From Sipunculus nudus (Eukaryota; Annelida; Sipuncula; Golfingiida; Sipunculidae): 64,000 nucleotides of DNA. Every line of letters begins with the position of its first letter. Within the stretch, counting starts at the first letter, position 1. Under the pieces are notes generated by a model. It was not told the DNA's origin. It made no database searches and saw nothing but the letters and a program-made list of their open reading frames with translations. Shown here one piece after another: positions 20,800 to 35,713 of this stretch. The stretch is from assembly GCA_026874595.1 (NCBI GenBank), contig CM049310.1:37401558-37465557 (forward strand), read 5' to 3'. Both the position numbers and the translations under genes were made by a program.

Positions 20800-23440
20800 T
20801 TGTGTTTCTTGTATGCATAATTATATAGATTCAACAGGTTATTTTCCACCAATTAGCCATATAACCTATCAAAGACAAGTTGTTCTAATAATTAAGAAAT
20901 ATTATTTTACAATGAAATGGGCCGATAGTTTTCTACTTTACTTCCCTCTGTCTTCTTCACATGAGCAGTTTCCAAAAATCAGTGAATGTTTGAGTAATAA
21001 AAATATAATTTGCAATTTTGCATCATCATCAAATTGCGATTGAGAACTGTAACTGTAAAGCAAAATAACTGTTAAAAATTCCAGACTGATCGGCTCTGTC
21101 TACAATCGTGTTCCCATATAAATAACCTTTTACAAGTATAAAAATATCTGCACCACTTTGATAATGGATTAATAGTAAATACGGTAATTGCGTTTATTCG
21201 CCAGTATCACAGTTGGTTATAACCTTCTACAAATATGTAAATGTCTGCACCACTGTACCACTGTGATAGTTAAAAGGTAGCCAACTCTTTACTTACGATT
21301 ATCCCAGAGTATCACAGTAGTTTTTACAAATTAACACTTTACACACATTTTACAAATATGTTAATATCTGCTCACGGCGATGCATGATAAATAAGACAAC
21401 AAGAGCAAAATAGGCCCGTCGCATATCTAGCGACCTTTGGCCTCATTAAATGCATGGATTTTACCGAGAATGTAACTACAATCAGAAACCTGTTGGCGTA
21501 TTGTTATAATGAGTTCCGTATGAATCCATCTGAATTTATTTTTTTAACCGTGGAGACCTCTAACCTCTAATCACGCATGTATTTGGCGGGAATTCAATCT
21601 TAGGTGAGACATCTTATTGGTTAATATTTCTGAACAGTTTCGTCGAAATCGTTTGTACTCCTGGCAAGTCATCTCGATGACACCACCAAGAACCCCGTTG
21701 AGCATGGCATGGATTATGTCTATATAATTGTAATCGTGTTAATTAATTCATTGGTTTATAATTATGATGAGTTTTAAGACAACACAGCAGACGCTTGGCT
21801 ATCAAATCGCACTTAAGGTTAATAATTATGATGTGTTTCCTAGGATGTTGTTTGCCTTGCAACATACACTGCTGCAGACGAAAGGAACGTAACAATAAAA
21901 ATTCTTTAAAGGTGCTGTCTTCCCTAAGAGCAAACACGCTTGCTATATATATTAGCCGGGAGCTAAGTTCTGTAGGTCTCAAATAAACGAAATCGTTCAT
22001 CTACAATACAGCCAAGGTCTGACTTGAAATTATGCTAGCTTGGTACCCCTAGAGCGCGAGTAGTAGTGAAGACACACGGCAATCAGTCGTTTCAAATTGA
22101 TGCAAACGTTTAATATACGGTATCGAATTAAAGCTTTGGTTCTAATCAATAACTTTAGTCCAAGTGGACAACGATCGGTCCTTTTGGTAGCAATTATGGA
22201 CTTGATAAAATTGAAGCCTCAATGATGACTAAAATGTAAAGATTAAACGATTCATGTCGTAAGGATTGATTGACATGTTTGAATATGTTTGGTCATACTT
22301 GCTTACTCATAATAGTCCGGGTAAGCCTACGGCCACTAGGGGGCGCTGGGGCCTTTAATATAAGAGAAAAATGAAAAGAATACGTATAATCGTGAAACTG
22401 ATGGTATACGAGTATCAAACGTTGTATGTATTTTATACTCGTTGTATGTATTTTATCTTTGAGCCTCCTCATCAATAAAAAAAAAACACAACTACCAGTT
22501 TGCTACCGTTTTTGTGTTAAATATGTTTTAGACGATGTTTTCTTTTATTAGAAAGAAAACTGATTATTATCTCAATGATAATGGTGGCAACATGTTCCAT
22601 GTTACATGCAATCAGGTGTGCTTTAACTCATATTTTATTTCGTTGCATGCATTAAGTTTACTAATATTAAAGGGAAATAAATAAGAAAATCAACTTTGAA
22701 AGGATAATTTTTCATTTGTTATTGAACCATACACAAAAAGCCCTCTGCAAAATTTTAATGAGAACACGCTTACATATCCCGCCCATGAGACTATGTTAAA
22801 TGATATAGAGCTCAGTCAAACTAGTATCAGACTCTCGCAAAGATTGCACCTACATTGTACACGATAAAAATAATAAAAGTCATAGGCCTGTTTGTTAAGA
22901 TTAGGTGAGGAGCTCAATCCTTGATGTGCAGACCTATTAAAGCGCACAATATTTCCGAAATAAGGGGCAAGAGGAAAACAATTATCTGGGAAATAATTTA
23001 TGGTCTAAATCTAGTCAATCTACCAGAGACAATTTCGTTTGAAGGCCTTAAGGGTTTTTTTCACTAAAAATCTTAATATAAAATTAAGTTATAAGAAATC
23101 TGATTTTTTAATATAAATACATATCCTTGGGCATGAAGGGTTAATATTGAAAAAAGTACTTTTCTTCATCCGGGGCATCATTGTTACTAATAGAAAATTA
23201 GAGTGCCTCATTGACGTATAAATTTTGTGCATATCAAGCTATTAAGCAAAGGGAATGCGATGCAGAGATGCATGCTGTGTGGGAATTAATGGATGGAGAA
23301 ACCTGAAAAGATTACCACGACAGAAAGCCTATACTTTTTTATATAACTGACTGGTAATGTTTCTCACTTTCTCCTCTGTTTTAAAATATTAAAAAAAAAC
23401 TCTCGAACAGGCAATAATTATCTCTTGTACCCTTTATTCT
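20800..23440. other. Spacer between the inverted gene copies, non-coding
   Basis: Apart from the tandem repeat at 21125-21380, no gene, RNA or element boundary is recognised. Short frames on both strands at 21743-22000 overlap each other and show no family features. Confidence 0.5.
21125..21380. repeat. Degenerate tandem repeat, unit about 90-125 bp
   Basis: Three copies of TTTTACAAATATGTAAATAT followed by CTGCACCACT or a variant, starting near 21130, 21222 and 21349, each followed by an AT-rich stretch ending in a variant of AGTATCACAGT. Confidence 0.65.
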
Positions 23441-23479
23441 CGGCTGCCTTTGTGTCTTGCACCCTGCCAATATGGAATA

Positions 23480-23715
23480 TATATAAACTTTATTTATTTT
23501 ACATGGATAGTTCATCTAGTTAAAATAACTAATACGAGGCACTTGCCATGGCGTGGATGTTGGCGCTCGGTAGTCGGTAAAGGTGGAGGAAGCCGGATGA
23601 CCCAGAGAAAACCACCGGCCTTGGACGGGCCACTAGCACTACGACCCACGCTCATAGTCACACCGGGAATCGCACCCGGGTAGCCAGCGGAGAGGTTGAC
23701 AGTTTCACCCTACAA
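23480..23715. mobile_element. SINE family A copy
   Basis: Contains TTTATTTTACATGGATAGTT, TAACTAATACGAGGCAC, GGTGGAGGAAGCCGGATGAC, AGAAAACCACCGGCCTTGGA and a tRNA-like B box read on the minus strand (plus strand GGGAATCGCACCCGGGT). It is colinear with 39385-39645 and 58385-58622. Confidence 0.8.
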
Positions 23716-23719
23716 TGGT

Positions 23720-26410
23720 TAAAAGTCAAACCTTGCATGTAGTTTGCTCGAACAAAACTATTTTGACACCCCCCCTTTCTTGGATTTTTCCATTTAGAAT
23801 TTCTAAAACAAAATGAAACTGGTGTCAAAAATGTATTAATGTTCATCATATATTTGGAAGTGCTACCTTATGTAAATAAAAATTTAAGTCACCTTTTGTT
23901 CTGTTTTTTTTTATAAATGACGTTGCCATTTAAGTCTGGGATACTGCAATATAATTTAATGTCATGATTAAAATCTTAATATCGTTCAATCAGGATGGTC
24001 AAATATTTCCGATATATATATCTTCGGACGTGCACATGACATTTTATACTACATGGTGCAAAAACTCAAAGTCAACAAAAATCTAATTTCACCAAACCTG
24101 CTGTTTATTTTTTAATTGCCAAAAGTAGTTTTGAACATTTGATTGGCAAAACAAAACAATGAGCCCCCCCCCAAATATGAAAGAAACGTGGAATGAAACT
24201 CCTGTAAGCCGAACACTCAAGGGACTGAAGGATTTTGTCCGTATTAGTGAGTTTCCTGTTTGGAGTTTGGCATATAGCGTCAATTGGTCATTGAATTTTT
24301 TTACATCCTAGGTTTTCTTATTCTTGGGGTTCTGTGGCTAAAAATTATGGGATATTATTTTTTCGGTCATCTATCACAAGCTCCTGTGCTTCTGGGTAAC
24401 CTTATTAGTTATGAAACACAGGTTGAGCACCCCTGCTGTCACTTGTACAGAGTAATTTTCACAACACAACCCCCAACCCCCCTTTACCCCCCCCCCCCCC
24501 ACCCGAACAGCATTATTCACCAAGTGTTATGCAATAATTGTCATTGTTTGAACTGTATTTTCTTAACTGTTATGCTGATTCCATTCCAGTGTACAAAAAT
24601 TACTTAAGATAGTTGTTCAAGGAGTGATTCAGACGAAATATAGCATGTTTAAAGAAAATAAATTTCCTTTTAAGTAATTTTAACAAATTAAAGAGATGTT
24701 GACTACGACCATTGCATCATTAAATGGTTACAGGCGACAGGTTTCATATATTACACAGTGCATAATGCGTATTATTATGCGTCAGCTCATGTCCATTATT
24801 CTATGATTTACAAGGGTTTGAAGGTTCCCAGTTGATATATTTACATGCATATATCAGTCACTCAGTTGAATTACTTGACACATTTATTTTGATTCTTAAA
24901 GAGATGGGTATACACGTCATTTATTTATCAGCAATTTTCAGTGAGAATCTCTGAAATTTTCAATGAACTCTCCGCAGATGAGTAGTAGTTCATTTACCAA
25001 TTGGTCTCGTGGCATTAAATTGAATAATGTATAATTAGTCACGGCGCTGGATTATTCCAAAGCAGGAAAGATGTGTAGAGGGTGACAAAATCCACGGCTT
25101 CCGGTCTTGCCGTGAAGTGAGTTCGAGATCCGCTTTTAAAAATTTGGTATGTGATCGTGAGAGGCATCTGCATCTTTTATGTAATCAAGTGCACAGTCAT
25201 CCTAACCACTAGGATTTTATACAGATATTTTCATAATCAATTTCAGCTGTGCGCTGTGACCCACAGGGTCTATAGATAAAATCAAAGTGACATATATCAG
25301 TTTGTTCATGTATAAGGGTAGACGAAATGTCAAGTTATATTTGTTTGACTGTATCGAAAGTGGATGAATACTTTTGTTACATGTAGTGTACAAGTTGCAT
25401 TTCGAGTGATATGTATGCTTCTATCTGTAGTTGGGATGTTTTACGTTACATTATGTGGATATAGGAGGGATGACTATACAGAGTATTAGTGCGTATGTAC
25501 TATAAATGTTTCGAGTGTTTCCATCTCGATTACCCGTTAACATATATTCTAGGATATTCTTATTAAAATGGATATGTCTCTGATTATAAAAGAGTTTGGG
25601 TCACAGACCGTCTCTGTTTTTAACTTTTTGTTAAATGTGCACACAGTTGTCCTTCATGTGGCAGTGTTTACTACAAAACTTTATTAAATGTATAACAGCT
25701 TTGAAAAAAAAATCTAAAATGATTGAAATTGACGAGTACCTATTTGCCATATATCAATACGCTTGTAAAAACCCAGCAGCTGCGATCCAGAATGATAATG
25801 TCTATGAACCGCATAGAAATCACTCAAACTGACATCATCACATCTGACCTCAGTTAATTGCTTTTCTTGAAGAAGCATTGCCTCATCTTACTGACTCCAT
25901 AGTAATTTTCTTTGATAAACTGGCTCGTACAAAATATGCATGGCATACTCTAGTTAGTTTAATTTGCGATATCTGATTTAAACACTATAAATTATGCGAG
26001 TTGTGTAATTTGCCTGCCGACAACTCGGGGCTATACTCAGAAATCTCATAGTAAGTAATTCTGCAAACATTAGCATGAAGCATAGAATTCGATTCCCCAT
26101 TCTACCAACCAATGCGATTATCGACGTCTAGTTTACATTATAGTTGACATATAGACATGTATATCTATGTGTATATATATTTTATATTTATATTTATTTA
26201 CAGACCTATAATATAAGATTATTTTGTCAGAGGTAAATAACGTTGGGCCGACCATGGATGCCCATGTCGATGACACACAATTCCAGCAATCCCAACACTT
26301 CGCCAATACACTTTATCAACTCGCTTTGCTTATGCAGACATTGTAAATATGTAATCACTGTAGAAAAGAACCATAGTGCTACTCAGTAGCAAAACATATC
26401 AAAACAATAC
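23720..26410. other. Intergenic spacer, non-coding
   Basis: No gene recognised. A C14 run at 24487-24500 and AT-rich low-complexity sequence are the only structures seen. The 107-codon frame at 24284-24607 is hydrophobic then Pro-rich because it crosses the C run, and has no family features. Confidence 0.5.
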
Positions 26411-26924
26411 TTTCATAAAAAAGTGACAGATAGCCTAGTAAAATCGTTAAGGATGACTTCATTCTATTAAAATATATTTATTCGCACGAATAAGCGCTAG
26501 GTTCATATCATAATACGCATGTTCCGGCAAGATGTAAGAAATAGCTTTGGTAATGCTGTACCCTATTTACATTTTTAGGACCATGTTGTAAAATTCCTTC
26601 ATAACAATTAACAAATCCCTTCATAATAATAAACAAATATCAACATATCAAGCCTTTTCTTTCGCTTTCCCCAGATATGTTTGTAACATTGGATTTGTAT
26701 CGACATTAAACCGCCATATTTTCTGAATACCGTTTTATGTGTATACTAGCGTTTTATCCGTGAATAAGCGTTTGCCACAGATTGTATGTGCATCTTATAA
26801 ATAACCCTGTCCCAGTAAATATGCCTGCCATGATATCATCGTGAATATCTTCTCAATCTCTATCGTTTAGTTGATTTACATAGAAATATGAAGCTACACC
26901 GAAAACATTGCGTCTTATGAAAAT

Positions 26925-26930
<6 letters not shown>

Positions 26931-26975
<45 letters not shown>

Positions 26976-27695
26976 TCAACTCAAATGTATGGCTGCTATA
27001 ATCTAAATATGCTATGAAGGAGGCGATCGTAGTTCCTTGTTTTTACATTATTATCAGCTGTTTGTGATAAAATAAAACCAGAAAGGTAACAGAAGAACAG
27101 AATATTCTAAAAATTTTATTTTTTTGTCAAATAAGTTTATTTACTTATGTTGTTAACAAGATGACTTCATATATTTTTTTATAGGAAATATCCTATAAAT
27201 GGCGATCTGTAGGATTCCAAGCAAAAGGAATAAGTTATCGAAAATGTAAAACTTTGTAACTTTGCTCAAACGGACAGGTTCACCTACAAATTTAGGAATA
27301 CTTTAGATAACGCATACCTACGTTAACATTAATTTATAAGCGAAATGTAAAGTTACTAATACAAAGTAAATTGGGAGTATAAATAACACCAACGAATGTC
27401 GCTAGATGGCACTGTGTGTTTGTGAGGGCAACTCCGTCCAGGTAGACAACTGAAGTGTTTCCGGCATATTCTATTTCGACCGGACCACCGAATATTTTAA
27501 CACATTCATTCATGGCCGTGACCCTGCATTTCACAAGCTTTTATTTAAATTTACTATGATTTGTTTTCATTTTGTGTGAAGAAACCGAAACAAAATTTGG
27601 CAGGATGCTTATCGGGATAACTTTTCAAGTTTCCTCGATCCCTCCACAACAAAAATGGCTTTTCAAATGGATAGTGATAGAAAAAAACTTTGAAA

Positions 27696-27731
<36 letters not shown>

Positions 27732-27740
27732 TATATATAC

Positions 27741-27781
<41 letters not shown>

Positions 27782-27790
27782 TATATATAT
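26931..27790. repeat. (TA)n arrays within block beta
   Basis: Runs at 26931-26972 and, interrupted, at 27700-27792. The second is shared in position with the TA run at 59104-59146 of block gamma. The short frames over them are artefacts. The conserved stretch at 27370-27500 (matching 58780-58870) could be a regulatory or untranslated piece of the unit. Confidence 0.8.
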
Positions 27791-28812
27791 ATAATACTTT
27801 TAAAAGGAAGTTGGTCCACTTGTGTCCTGCATGGTCTCTGAAGCCGCGTTGCGTTGCTTTCATCTATACCTCATTTATAAGTTATTGGCCTAGCAGTGAC
27901 CTCTCCCATATGTGAATAAATTTGTGTGAATAAATAAATGTGAATGAGTTTTAATGATCACATAATTTTGAGTGATTTTGCATGTTTTCTGAATTGCGTG
28001 GAGGTCACCACTGAAAATATCCGAACTGCCTCCGGCGAAGAGCTGAATGCCTCCGTCTCCCTTGGTGATTTTATTATTCACACGGTTATTTTCTTCGCAG
28101 AAATAAAGTCTAGTGTCCTTTGTATCTCCTGCCGTCATTGGAGGATTTGAGCATGTCTGGCCATACATTTGACCCAGTCACTGACCCTTTGTATTGTCAG
28201 TTAATATGAACAGATTTGACTCTCGATAAAGGCAGAAGAGTGGTCCAACCCAGGAGGATTAATGACAAGCCTTATGAAAGGTCCCATATGCGGAGGCTGA
28301 AAAGGGCGAGGGTCCTGATCTCCTGGAACCCCCTTGGGTCTTCTTCTGCTACTAAGTAGGTATGCTTATTTCGTTTCTTTCTTTACGAACAGCTCACATC
28401 TATTTCATCTTTCATATCTTCCTTACATCAGACTATACTTCTCACAATAAAAATATATGTAACTAATCAAATTTCTTTGAAAATCGGAATCCCCGCAGCA
28501 TTTCGGATCATAAATGTCATCATTCCAGACCAGGTGTTCAAGGTTAACACAGCGATGTATGAATATTTTGCCACGAACACTGTATCACTAAATAAATATC
28601 AAAATATCTGCATATATCTTATTGAGACATTATTCCACAGAAAATCTATATTTTAATTTTCAGAATGAAAAAAAATTGAGCCAACATTGTTCTTATCATT
28701 AATATATCTCCTAACCCCGAAAGTAAGCCCGGTTAACGAGTTTATCTGCTAGTATATTTTAATTTGAGTATATGGACTCCCTTTCTAAGGTTAGTACCAT
28801 GTTTTTTCTTTT

Positions 28813-29035
28813 TTATTGAATTGTTTTATTAGAAGATTTTTCACTCTGTGCTGCAAGTTTAACTGTTGTTCTTGCAGTCATCAGAGAGTCCACATGGCGC
28901 ATTATCAGTGACCTATTGACCTCCACTAATATATGCGTATACAGCTTTTCAGGGAGGAAAGCCTTAAGTTCGTACTGTGCACTGTTGATTCCGTCTTTCA
29001 GCAGCCGTGGTTTGTTTCCATACAGATAATGATAT
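28813..29035 (-). CDS. B4GALT copy 2 terminal exon E6
   Basis: Acceptor TTTTTTACAG before 29035. Encodes [39 protein letters not shown], then MRHVDSLMT and a further 20 residues, Lys/Ser/Thr-rich, to a TAA. Copy 1 stops 20 residues earlier. AATAAA-like sequence occurs at the stop itself. Confidence 0.9.
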
Positions 29036-32000
29036 CTGTAAAAAATATACAATATCCTATATACATAAGCCATTAGGATTTTCTATTTTAAATATAACAT
29101 CTTCAAGGAAAAAAGTGTCATTCTTTGCTGAAATTATTCAACACGCATATATGTTGGTGTAAATGATAAGCCTATTATGGTTCTACTGTTTTCTTCGAAG
29201 ATTTGACTAAATAATGATGCGGCATAACAATAACGCTAAAACAATGCATGCACAGCCATGTATAGGATGGTAAGGGAATCAACACAAAACATTAGCATAA
29301 AGGTGTTCTTCAACATCAAAGTATTTATATATTTTCTAATAAGCTGCAGCCCCACCTTTGTCGACCTTTCTCAGCTTGCTGGTGGTTTATAGATTTATAC
29401 CGAGAGATCTCTGAAGGATACCGGAGGACGCGGTACTTCTGGTTCCTTACCCTTAAAAATATCGACAAAAAAATCAACTGCAGAGAGCTTACAGAGAATC
29501 AAGGTCTCGAACAGAGAAAACCTATATCAATTAAGAAATTTCGTTTAAAAACGGAGAATAACATTTTAATATGTCAGCAGAGCAAAAAGTAACATGGGAA
29601 TAACAGCTGCAGGAAATAAAGAAAATGAGCATTACACCAACAAAGAAGATAAACCTTGCGTAAAACAAGGAGATTAAAACACCAACAAAGTGTACTCTCT
29701 TTATGACACATAAAATAAATTCCAAGACCGCTAGGACCCCTGACAAAGAACGGAGACATTTGGAGAACCAGCAACCGACATCAGTTAAATATATTACTGG
29801 CCTCTTGGTCAGTATACATAATTTTCATGAGAATTCACATGGAACACGTCTTTCCAATATAATTTGATTGAACTAAACCATTTTGCTTATTGACTGAAAT
29901 CAAAATACATTTGAATCTTATGCCAGACCACGCAAAAATACAGTCATTGTCTATATGCTACTCCTAAAGTTCTACTTTTTTTTCAAGGCAAACATGCAAG
30001 GTTGTATATAAGAAGTGGACTAATACTTCTCTTTACCGTTTTGTTAGCTTATACAGCTTTAATGAATTGTATAGTTTTGTTTGACTTACCTGCTAAAGAG
30101 ATCATCGTCTTCTCCGCCCCATCCAAAATAGGCGTTAGAGAAACCGTTGATTCTGTAAAACTGTTCTTCGGTGAAGGTACAAACACCTCCCATCAACTTT
30201 TCATAAAGAAGTCTGAGATATAAAAGAGATTATCAGACTAATATTACAATCTCATTTTTACGTCATATTTTGTCAGCAATTGTATACAACATTGTCAAAT
30301 AATCTCAGTGTGTTTTCTATAAATACGTTCCATCCTCATAGTAGTTCCTAACTTTGAAATCTGCTTTTTTATTTCGACATGGATACCTCTACACTGTCAG
30401 TCTCAAATAACATGAGCAACCACTACATAATACCAGCAAAGAACACAAATTCCTACACAGCATTTATTCTGTATGAATCTCAGAGGCGTAGGATCCATTA
30501 AGGCTTCATTATGGCCAGGGGCGCCCTGTATTACATTTCTTAATATACAAGAAAACTCGACATATGATGCCATTGTCCGCTAAGTGCAATGTTTTTAGTT
30601 GGCCTCAACAAACCTAACATAATTAAAAAGCAATAATACACCAATGCAGGACGGCTTTATGTTATCAGGTTTCAAATTTCACATCAGATTAAATACAAGT
30701 GAGTGACAACAACGACAACCGGCCAGTTACCCAACAGTTTATCAGAGCCGGAACCCCTTTTCTACTGGTGATAAATGGTGATGGTCACAAAATTCTCACA
30801 ATGACATTTTTCTGGGTTCTTTTAGCTCCATTCAAAAAAAGTGTGATGTCCATGAGTAATGTAACAAAGTTGTATTCGTTGAGAAGGCCTCCCACAAATC
30901 TGGTACAATATATAAACATCAACCGCTGTTAAAACTGCTGCAATACGTCTCAGTCCTATATATCTCAGATGAACATGGCTCGAGCGTAAACAATATTTTT
31001 CTGTGCCCTGTCTGGCCTGATAACAGTATATTTATATGTTCAGGTCTACCCTCAAAGATTCAGCTTGGACCCTAACAGGATGACTCACTAGCCAAGCTTA
31101 CATAGTGCTTACACTTGCAGAAGGTGCGAACGGTTCTAATCTATGATTATTCAGCACCATGATGCTTAAATATGCCATCAACTTAAGAGACCTTTCCAAA
31201 GACATTCTAATAGCTGACAGGTTTGCGCGGTATTCCAGATCCTGTGTCTCACATTATGAAAACAAGCCTATCGAAAGCTTCTAGGCGAGACAAATTAAAT
31301 GGCCATATGCTTAGTTAATAAAGAGGCATCCTTCAAAATGATCAACACATGCAAATGAACTCTGACTTACTCTGAGTTACTCATGATAAAAATGACATTC
31401 TCTGAAGTGATTTATTAAGTAAACTTCGAGCATTGAATGTGACACTGGAACAATATATTACAACACTCACGTGAAGAATATATAAAATGATAAGCCAAAT
31501 AATCTTTCCGAAACAAACAAGATATACCCTGCTTATAGAGTATATGGAATACCTGAACAGGTGGCTGCACTGTCCTTTCATTTATAACCGCCTACAAACA
31601 ATACCACATACGTGTAATTCCATCTGCTGCAGGCTACTGTTAGATGGCGAGGATGATCGGAGCACGTGTAGTTGATTCTATCATCCTCTGGCAGCTCATC
31701 AATGTCATGTAAAATAAAGCAGTCGTAGCGTCCCCTAGCGGTGATCTCTAGAAACCCGGCATTATAAAGCAGGCCTCTGTTGAACATTTCCCTCTTCGTC
31801 TGCAACATTTCGGTTACGAAATACTGAATTCGTGTTCGTTGTCGGGGGATCACATTCATGTCCACACGTTTAATTTTAACATTGATTTCCAAACATTCTC
31901 AATTAAAAAAAATATAGAAATATAGAATTAAAGATATTTGACTCATTTTTCAATAAGGATATAGCTTGTAAAAGACAGGAATAGTGTATAACATAACGTT

Positions 32001-35000
32001 GTGTTGTCACTCATCACACGTATAACTATATGAGAACCAACCTGTTCTATAAGAAATATTGTGTAGTCAAGCTTCTGTCGCTTTAGAAAAGGATGCATGT
32101 GGTTTAGGAATATCCCGAGGTTTCGTTCCCTATCGCGGTAAGGTACCAAAATGGCCACACTGTGGCGTGCCCTGCAGTTGGGCGGTCGCCATCGCCCACC
32201 ATTAATGTCAGGAAACTGGTTTTGTAGGTTTTTCAGATTAAAATCTTGCTGAATCACTTCTATCGGCCCTCCTAAAAAGATTCAAAGTCATATGTAATTT
32301 AAAATATCGTTAATTTACTGTGCATGTTTCTAACCTGTCCTAAGAAAAATAGTGTATGTTTATTTGTTTGTTTCTACAAAGAGGATGTATATTATAACTC
32401 TGTTTATTATTTGCAGTTTAATTTTAAATTTTAGTGTGTATTAGGTTCATTTACTGTTTTCGAATATCTTACCAATAATTTGGTTTATTTGTATGTTACG
32501 ATTTTTGTTATAAAGAAAAGTGTGTATTCTTGGTCTCTTATGATAATATAAAAATATTTATCTCAACAGGATAACAAAGTAATCGTGAAGACTATTACAA
32601 ATGCTTTCCAGGTTAAAAAAGTGGAAAAGTAACGTATATATACATTTAAATATACATAAAAAGATAAATATAGTTTTATATATACGTTATACAGGTAAAC
32701 ACAGATTGACATTCCTCATACCAAAATAAAAATGGAGTTAATACTATGTTAAAAGTCATTTATTTAACGTGATTGTCGAGCTTTGCGATTAAAACATTGT
32801 TCAGAATATCATAGTTTTCTTAGTTTAACATTACTGTGTATACGACAGACTACAGAAACGTAGAAACACGTGCCACAGCTGGTAATATAACGCCGTGTAC
32901 CGATAATGTAATTAATTACATGTTTGAATAAGAGATGCTTTATTGAGCTACATGCATATAAAAACATTTTATTGAGATTTTATTGTTTTTTCTTTGGATA
33001 TTATGTGCTGGCTGGGTGAAGAGTACAATAGCATTAAGCTTGAATTCGTCAAATCAATAATTAAATTGCTGAAAAGAGTTCACCTGTGTGCAATATATTT
33101 TTGACAATATAGATAAAATTGCTGGTAGTTTTTCTCTTCCTTTTTACATTGACAACTTTCAATAGGTATAGGTTTAAGCTTATCTTTTGAAAAAAGAATT
33201 TATGCAATTTCTGCCTTCCTCTGTGTATATATTTATGATATCAGGATAATTCTGGACATGAAAAGTTATAATAATGTCTCCGAAAAGGATGTATGAACTT
33301 GTTTATGAAAAAGGTGTTTGTTGACAAACCAGAAAAAATAAGTACCCTAAGGTGGTAGGTTGGGCTAGAAAGGTCACTATCTGAAATCCGATATTTGCAA
33401 AGCCCTGGCTTATCTGACTTTCTGCAAGATGCGCTTGTTGAATTTACTTTATTTTGCCGGGCCCCACATATTATAAACACGTTGATATAAACCAAAAAAG
33501 CAGCCTGTGTATGGTGATATCCACTTTTACTGGTCTATTTTTTTTTATAAAAGCCGAAAGGGATTATCTTTAGTTTATAAAGGTAAGATGGATGGTTATG
33601 TCCATTTAAAAAAGTCGATTGACGAAAACTTTAAATTCATTTGATAGATATAGTTTTATTTTGTATTCTATTTTAAAAAGGGTACTTGAAGAAACTCATA
33701 ATTGAATCACCCTTTGGTAATTCGGTTGAAAACATGTTTTGTCCTTCCACACATTTATGCAATACTGCATTGGTCATGTTTAAATCTATACTGATTATTA
33801 GGGTTGGTATTCGCCTACAAATTTTGTATTGTAATATATTACGATATGTTGTAGCGTATAGCGATACGTTTTGCGATATTATCACTCTACTAAATTAAAA
33901 GAAATGTATGTGTTTTCTATATCTATATATAAATAGTATTATTATTTTTATTTTTATTATTATTATTATTAACCATTCTCCATCTTGTAACATAAAATGA
34001 GAGAAAAAGTTTATCCAGATCAATTTATTTTAAACATGAAACATGAAAATATTACTGACTAATGTACCCTTCGAAGTACTTACATATTGAAAGAACTCAT
34101 AGTAACCTTTCAAATCAGAGTTAGTTTTCTTTAAGCCTTACATGTGCAAATCATTTATTATTAGAGAATGCTGTACTATAGTTTAGCATAAAGAAGTAAA
34201 TGGTTGGTGTGTACAATCACTGCCGTTTGACACATCTGTCGATTTTAAACAAAAGTACTGTTGACTTGACACTTGATCTTATTGCAGTTAACATAAGATC
34301 TGAGGACAGAATATTACTGATTGATTCATCATTATGACTATGTTATGACTACTTCTCAATACTTATACTAAATAGTATACTTATAAGTCATCGAGCAGAC
34401 ATACAAATGTCATTGGTCGGACCTCAGATCTAGGGTTCATCTGGCCTACTTGGACATATCTAACTAAAGGAGAGCGTTAAGCCTTTCATTAATAGTCGTG
34501 TGGCTTAGCGTCAAATTTGGGCCATATCGTTACAGATCGAATGAAAACACCAAGCTTTGTCGGTGGATAGAGTACATACAGGCGGTTGATTTTAGCGCCC
34601 AAAAAGTATTTAGCCCTTGCTCACCAACGTAACAAAATTTAGCATAACAATATGATAATTCATATATTTAGATTTTTTTTAAATATGTGTATTGTTTAAA
34701 TGAAAATGGATTAATATAGATTCAACCGACTTGACCGCAATCCCTTCACTGTCGTATGAGGTGTTTTTTTTTTGCCGAATATCAGGCTATTTTGAACTCA
34801 TTTGTGCTTAAAGAACCAGAAAATGAGTTCGAATTTGCACCCTGGGGTTTGACCTGAAGACACTTCGTATAATATTTTGTTGTTTTTTTCCGATATGTAA
34901 CGATAATTCCGTTAAGCCAACTGACTATTGGAAAAATTAAAAACATTAGGTTTTGCCTACACTTAAGACACACAAATATAATGGTCTTATCATCACAGTA

Positions 35001-35668
35001 CAACATCAGCTTATTCATTTTACCTATCGGAACAAATAATTAAAAATTATAAACAATTATAGTAAATATTGTCAGACATTGACTGCAGTGTAGAAAACCT
35101 TTAGTATGAACTAGTTTTTATATAAATAGAATTCTCTAATCTTGAGTTTTCCTGACAATTTGTAGTTGAATTCAGAATAATAATTTCATCAGAAATTTAG
35201 AATTAGGTACTTTACTGTGATGTTAATGTATATTTGAATAGATCGTACAATCAATAATCGACTGTCAACCCATAAAAATACAATAACAGATGTTAATTGC
35301 TACTGGAAGTTCCGTCGTATTGAAACTTGATCAAAATTGCTACCATGTATAATTTTTCTGCACTTCATTAATTTCTTGGAAATGTTATTATTCCATACAT
35401 ATATAACTCCCAACGGATGTTCAAGACCCGCCAACTAATTAATACACTGAAAATGTCTATAATTCCGCTTGTAGCTACTTGTTTTTCGCCGTAGAGATAT
35501 TATTTTGGATAGGTGTTAACAAATAATGCTTCATTGCACATTGTTATTACCGCATTTACCATATATCCTAATCTAAATGTATTTGTACCCTGATAATTTA
35601 TGAATAACGGTCTGGACAATTCAGACTTATTCAACATTAGGTTTCAAACAGATGGTATCACTCGAAAA

Positions 35669-35713
<45 letters not shown>

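Noticed and set aside
21743-22000. Overlapping frames on both strands
   Set aside because: Mutually antisense, short, and without recognisable domains.
27334-27534. Conserved minus-strand frame shared with gamma near 58790
   Set aside because: The DNA is conserved between beta and gamma because of duplication, but the frame is broken in gamma and no family was recognised, so it is not called as a gene.
27890-28168. 92-codon minus-strand frame downstream of copy 2
   Set aside because: Looks moderately protein-like and overlaps an alpha/beta match, but the alpha counterpart near 17520-17630 does not keep the frame.
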